From NCBI GenBank assembly GCA_047614125.1, contig JBLHHI010000037.1, forward strand, positions 1 to 26,898: DNA of 26,898 bases, read 5' to 3'. Below are positions 24,226-26,898 of the stretch, one piece after another. Below the pieces are notes generated by a model. The model was not told the DNA's origin and did no database searches. It was given only the letters and a program-made list of their open reading frames with translations. Within the stretch, counting starts at the first letter, position 1. Each line of letters begins with the position of its first letter. A program made the position numbers and the translations under genes. The DNA comes from JBLHHI01 sp047614125. Lineage in GTDB: Bacteria > Bacteroidota > Bacteroidia > NS11-12g > UBA9320.

Positions 24226-25581
24226 TTACGACAGAATTAAGTTTCCAATTAAGAAATAGAGAAAGAGCCCAATTAAGTCGTTGCTGGTGGTAATAAACGG
24301 ACCGGTGGCTAAGGCTGGATCGATCTTAAACCGATCTAAAATCAACGGAATAAATGAACCCATCAAAGATGCAAATATGATGGCTGATAGTAAGGAGATA
24401 CTCACCACCACAGTAATTTCAGTTCCAATACCCGAAACCAAACCATATACCAGCACCAAGGCCGAACATACTAAGCTGTTGATAAGCGCCACTAAAAACT
24501 CCTTAGCCAGTCGATGCAAAATTGGCGTGGAGCCCAATGTATTGTTTGCTAAACCTTGCACGACAATGGAACTGGATTGCACCCCGGCATTTCCACCCAT
24601 TGCCATAACCAGCGGCATAAAAAAAGCAAGGCTTACGTTTCGAGCAATTTCTCCTTCAAAGCTTCCAATGAGCATGGAGCTAAATACTCCTCCCATTAAA
24701 CCAATTACCAACCATGGCAATCTTGCTCGAGATAAAATCCAAATCTTATCAGTTATGGCCACATTTGAGGAAATTCCCGAAAGCATTTGATAATCTTTGT
24801 CGGCTTCTTCTTTAATAAAATCCACCACGTCATCGATGGTAACACGTCCCACTAAGCGCTTTAATGAATCGGCAATGGGCATGGCTACCAAGTCGTATTT
24901 GTTCATCGTATTGGCAATATCTTCGGCATCATCGTGTACATTTCCGTATATCACATTGCTGTCGAAAATTTCGGATATTGGAGTCGTAGCTTTAGCCAGG
25001 ATGATTTTTTTAAGCGAAACCCATCCCAATAAGATGTTGTTTTCATCCACCACATAAACGGTATACACCTTGCTAACCTCTTCGGCTTGTTCTCGAATCT
25101 CTTCGGTGCACCGTGCCACATCCCAATTAATGTTCACTTTTACCAGCTCCCCAGCCATCAATCCGCCCGCCGAATCTACGGGGTACCGCAGCAAGGTGGA
25201 TATGAGCAGCGATTGTGCGTTATCAGGCAATAAGGTTAGGATCTCGGCGCAGTGGTCTGTGTCTACCTCACTCAATACATCGGCGGCATCATCGCTGTCC
25301 ATGTATTGAATAAACTGGTGCGCAATTTGTTCGTTCGAATATCCTTTAAAAAAGCGCAGTCGAACATCGGGTTCGAGTTCCGCCAGAACATCTACTTTTT
25401 TTTCGTTCGAAATGAGCGAGGTGATGTAGATGGCTTGTTCGAGTGTAAGGATGTCAAAAATTTCGGCAATATCAGCGGCGTGAATTCGCTCCAACACTGG
25501 TTCGAGCTCATCAACACGCTCGGCAACAATTTGTGCGAGTAATTCTTCCTCAAATTCTTTGGTGAGCTGAAATTTTTCCAT
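24226..25581 (-). CDS. mgtE: Magnesium transporter MgtE
   Basis: Mg2+-gated Mg2+ channel of the inner membrane, 451 aa. An N-terminal helical MgtE_N domain (about 20-125; LEPDVRLRFFKGYSNEQIAHQ) is followed by a CBS pair (about 133-255; VYTVYVVDENNILLGWVSLK and LVAMPIADSLKRLVGRVTIDDVVDFI). The membrane part runs from about 280 with five helices. The signature GNAGVQSSSIVVQGLA lies in the pore region. It starts at ATG 25581, and meaB follows 4 bp after the stop. The functional link between the two is unclear. Confidence 0.95.
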   Translation of the reverse strand: MEKFQLTKEFEEELLAQIVAERVDELEPVLERIHAADIAEIFDILTLEQAIYITSLISNEKKVDVLAELEPDVRLRFFKGYSNEQIAHQFIQYMDSDDAADVLSEVDTDHCAEILTLLPDNAQSLLISTLLRYPVDSAGGLMAGELVKVNINWDVARCTEEIREQAEEVSKVYTVYVVDENNILLGWVSLKKIILAKATTPISEIFDSNVIYGNVHDDAEDIANTMNKYDLVAMPIADSLKRLVGRVTIDDVVDFIKEEADKDYQMLSGISSNVAITDKIWILSRARLPWLVIGLMGGVFSSMLIGSFEGEIARNVSLAFFMPLVMAMGGNAGVQSSSIVVQGLANNTLGSTPILHRLAKEFLVALINSLVCSALVLVYGLVSGIGTEITVVVSISLLSAIIFASLMGSFIPLILDRFKIDPALATGPFITTSNDLIGLFLYFLIGNLILS

Positions 25582-25671
25582 CTTCTATGTGATGCACGAG
25601 AGCGCGAGCGCAAGTTACATGGAATTTTTTGAAGGATAAAGAAGATTGATGTTCGCAATACAAAGGTGTCC

Positions 25672-25682
25672 CTCCGATGGAG
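25672..25682. repeat. Short palindrome CTCCGATGGAG in the mgtE upstream spacer
   Basis: Perfect 4-bp arms around GAT. The context GTGTCCCTCCGATGGAGCTG echoes the CTCCGATGG and CCCCGATGGGGCTG repeats near 1630 and 1815, so it is one more member of that dispersed family. A truncated AACCTGAGTT-like motif (reverse, ATTGAACTCAGGT, 25701-25713) is 20 bp away. Confidence 0.5.
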
Positions 25683-25741
25683 CTGAAAGCACTAGACTTT
25701 ATTGAACTCAGGTCTTTAGCAAGCAATTCCGAATTTTTCAT

Positions 25742-26041
25742 TTACCAAGTTTCTTTTACGCCTCTAACCCTATCAACAAATATTGAGGCTTCAATTTCGT
25801 CTGTTCCGAATCTCTCCTTGAATTTTGCTGCGATTCGGTTTACCCAATCATAATAGCCATTCATTCCTTCTGCGTTAACAACATCATGGGCAAATTCGAT
25901 GGCATAATAATGTTCCTTCTTTGAAATTTCGTTTTGGTCTACTGGGGGGATACAAAAACCCCATTTGACACAGAGATCAGCAAGGAGATATATTAATTCT
26001 CTTTCCATCGGAGGAACGTCTTTACCAACTTTGAATCCCAT
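25742..26041 (-). CDS. Small conserved-looking hypothetical protein
   Basis: 99 aa with no signal or membrane segment, starting at ATG MGFKVGKDVPPMERELIY. Helical segments include ELIYLLADLCVKWGFCIPP, HYYAIEFAHDVVNAEGMNG and WVNRIAAKFKERFG, with a final GVKETW. The composition is protein-like and the frame is complete, so I regard it as a real gene, but I do not recognise the family. The spacer upstream has a GCACC...GGTGC hairpin (26074-26094) and a near -7 motif TAAGTTTA. Confidence 0.6.
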   Translation of the reverse strand: MGFKVGKDVPPMERELIYLLADLCVKWGFCIPPVDQNEISKKEHYYAIEFAHDVVNAEGMNGYYDWVNRIAAKFKERFGTDEIEASIFVDRVRGVKETW

Positions 26042-26203
26042 TTAATTTTAATTAAACTTAACGATGTGACTATGCACCGGGCACTTGTAGGTGCAAAATA
26101 TCAAATCTAACCAATTTCGATTTGGGCGAAACATCAACTTTAGATTCAAAGCTTTGTGTTGTCGTGAGCGCAGAATATTAGCTGTATAGATTGTGAGGTA
26201 GCT

Positions 26204-26650
26204 TTATTCATTGCAATATTTTTCAATATAACTTTCTCCGTTTTTACCTGCCCTTGACCAATCTTCACAAGCTTTATTCAAGTCTCCATTTGCCATGTAG
26301 GAAATCCCCCTATTATTATACCTAATCAATTTATCCTTTTCGTCTTTTGAATACTGGATAGACTTTCCCAAATCTTGAAATCCACCCTTTTTGTCAATTT
26401 CTGAATGTATTTTTATTAAACCTCTTTCATGCAAGATAATTGCATTTCTCGGTTCAATTTGATCTGCATCATTTAAAAGTAGTATTGCCTTTTCAAATCG
26501 TACCAATCCTTTGGCATTTTCTTCTAGAGCTTGTTTATAAAGATGCGAGACCTGTGGGCTTTTTATCGCATCAGCAGTCTTGTGCCCGAAAATTATGCCA
26601 CATGAGCTAAATCCAAGGATCATTAGAATTACCGATATAACTGTTTTCAT
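26204..26650 (-). CDS. Small TPR-like lipoprotein
   Basis: 148 aa with a lipoprotein signal (MKTVISVILMILGFSSC, Cys 17). Tetratricopeptide-like helices follow: VSHLYKQALEENAKGLVRFEKAILLLNDADQIEP, NAIILHERGLIKIHSEI and a final IRYNNRGISYMANGDLNKACEDWSRAGKNG, whose N-x-R-G-x-x-Y-x-x-G-D-x-x-x-A-C-x-D-W-x-x-A pattern is the canonical C-terminal TPR of Bacteroidota lipoproteins. Such proteins scaffold protein contacts in the periplasm; the partner is unknown. The gene is complete and sits alone. Confidence 0.8.
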   Translation of the reverse strand: MKTVISVILMILGFSSCGIIFGHKTADAIKSPQVSHLYKQALEENAKGLVRFEKAILLLNDADQIEPRNAIILHERGLIKIHSEIDKKGGFQDLGKSIQYSKDEKDKLIRYNNRGISYMANGDLNKACEDWSRAGKNGESYIEKYCNE

Positions 26651-26797
26651 TCTGTTCTTTTTGTTACTTTCGGTTTACAGCTACAAGAAGTTGGCGATTT
26701 CGAAGCACTAAACTGTCTGCCACCACCTAATTTGATGCGATCGCGATTACCACTCGATCGAACAACCTGGTACCAAAAAATCTTCTGTTGAGCTTAT

Positions 26798-26898
26798 AAC
26801 CTGAGTTCGATTAATCCTTGCGGTTCAGAACGCTTGTCAATAGTGAGATGCGAATGAAAATTGTGAAAAAATAGCGGGCTATTTTGAACGATTTTTAT
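26798..26898. mobile_element. Start of a second MITE/IS-related element (cut by window end)
   Basis: It begins AACCTGAGTTCGATTAAT (26798-26815). To the last base it is the reverse complement of 16447-16544 with about 90% identity, including the hairpin AAAATAGCGGGCTATTTT (26868-26885). Orientation is opposite to the 16.3 kb element. Whether this copy is another short element or the end of a full insertion sequence cannot be seen. Confidence 0.7.

Noticed and set aside
1..26898. CRISPR array, tRNA or rRNA genes
   Set aside because: No regularly spaced identical repeats with distinct spacers were seen, and no rRNA or tRNA hallmark sequences. The tandem arrays have no unique spacers.

Overview
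The window looks like a chromosomal segment of a Bacteroidota bacterium, most likely Flavobacteriales-like. The evidence is type IX secretion (T9SS) parts and cargo, a TonB receptor with a carboxypeptidase-like N-terminal domain, LVIVD and MORN-type proteins, AT-rich spacers, and several -7 elements of the Bacteroidota form TAnnTTTG. I could not assign a genus.

Layout. 1-480 holds the 3' end of a possible plus-strand gene and an imperfect inverted repeat. lipA (minus) follows. 1.48-2.32 kb is gene-free and filled with palindromic and tandemly duplicated repeats. A TonB-dependent receptor (minus) and a porZ-recO-acyP run (plus) diverge from about 4.85 kb. Next come an LVIVD-repeat lipoprotein, a small predicted outer-membrane protein, and a T9SS cargo gene whose sorting domain lies in the -1 frame beside a heptanucleotide repeat. 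An orphan T9SS sorting domain on the opposite strand sits directly upstream of that cargo gene. A RemB/Wzi-like outer-membrane protein, a FemAB/GNAT-like protein, a SIMPL-domain protein, a four-helix membrane protein, a MORN-repeat (YwqK-like) protein and uvrA fill 12.9-21.0 kb. A 265-bp MITE-like element lies at 16.3-16.5 kb.

The stretch from 21.0 to 23.2 kb is decaying. It contains a 93-bp triple repeat, an intact gene of unknown function, the wrecked 3' end of an ABC1/AarF-type kinase gene (frameshift plus stop), and a HEAT-like fragment with one in-frame TGA lying between copies of the same AACCTGAG repeat that bounds the MITE. The right end has a tight mgtE-meaB operon, two small genes, and the start of a second copy of the MITE-related element, cut by the window edge.

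Functional themes are cell-surface biogenesis (PorZ delivers A-LPS to the T9SS sortase; cargo carry type A sorting domains), basic metabolism and repair (LipA, RecO, UvrA, acylphosphatase, MeaB, MgtE), and small-repeat turnover. No complete novel system is evident. The best lead is the cargo gene, where a 7-bp repeat and a T TTA AAA slippery heptamer both sit exactly where the sorting signal leaves the reading frame.
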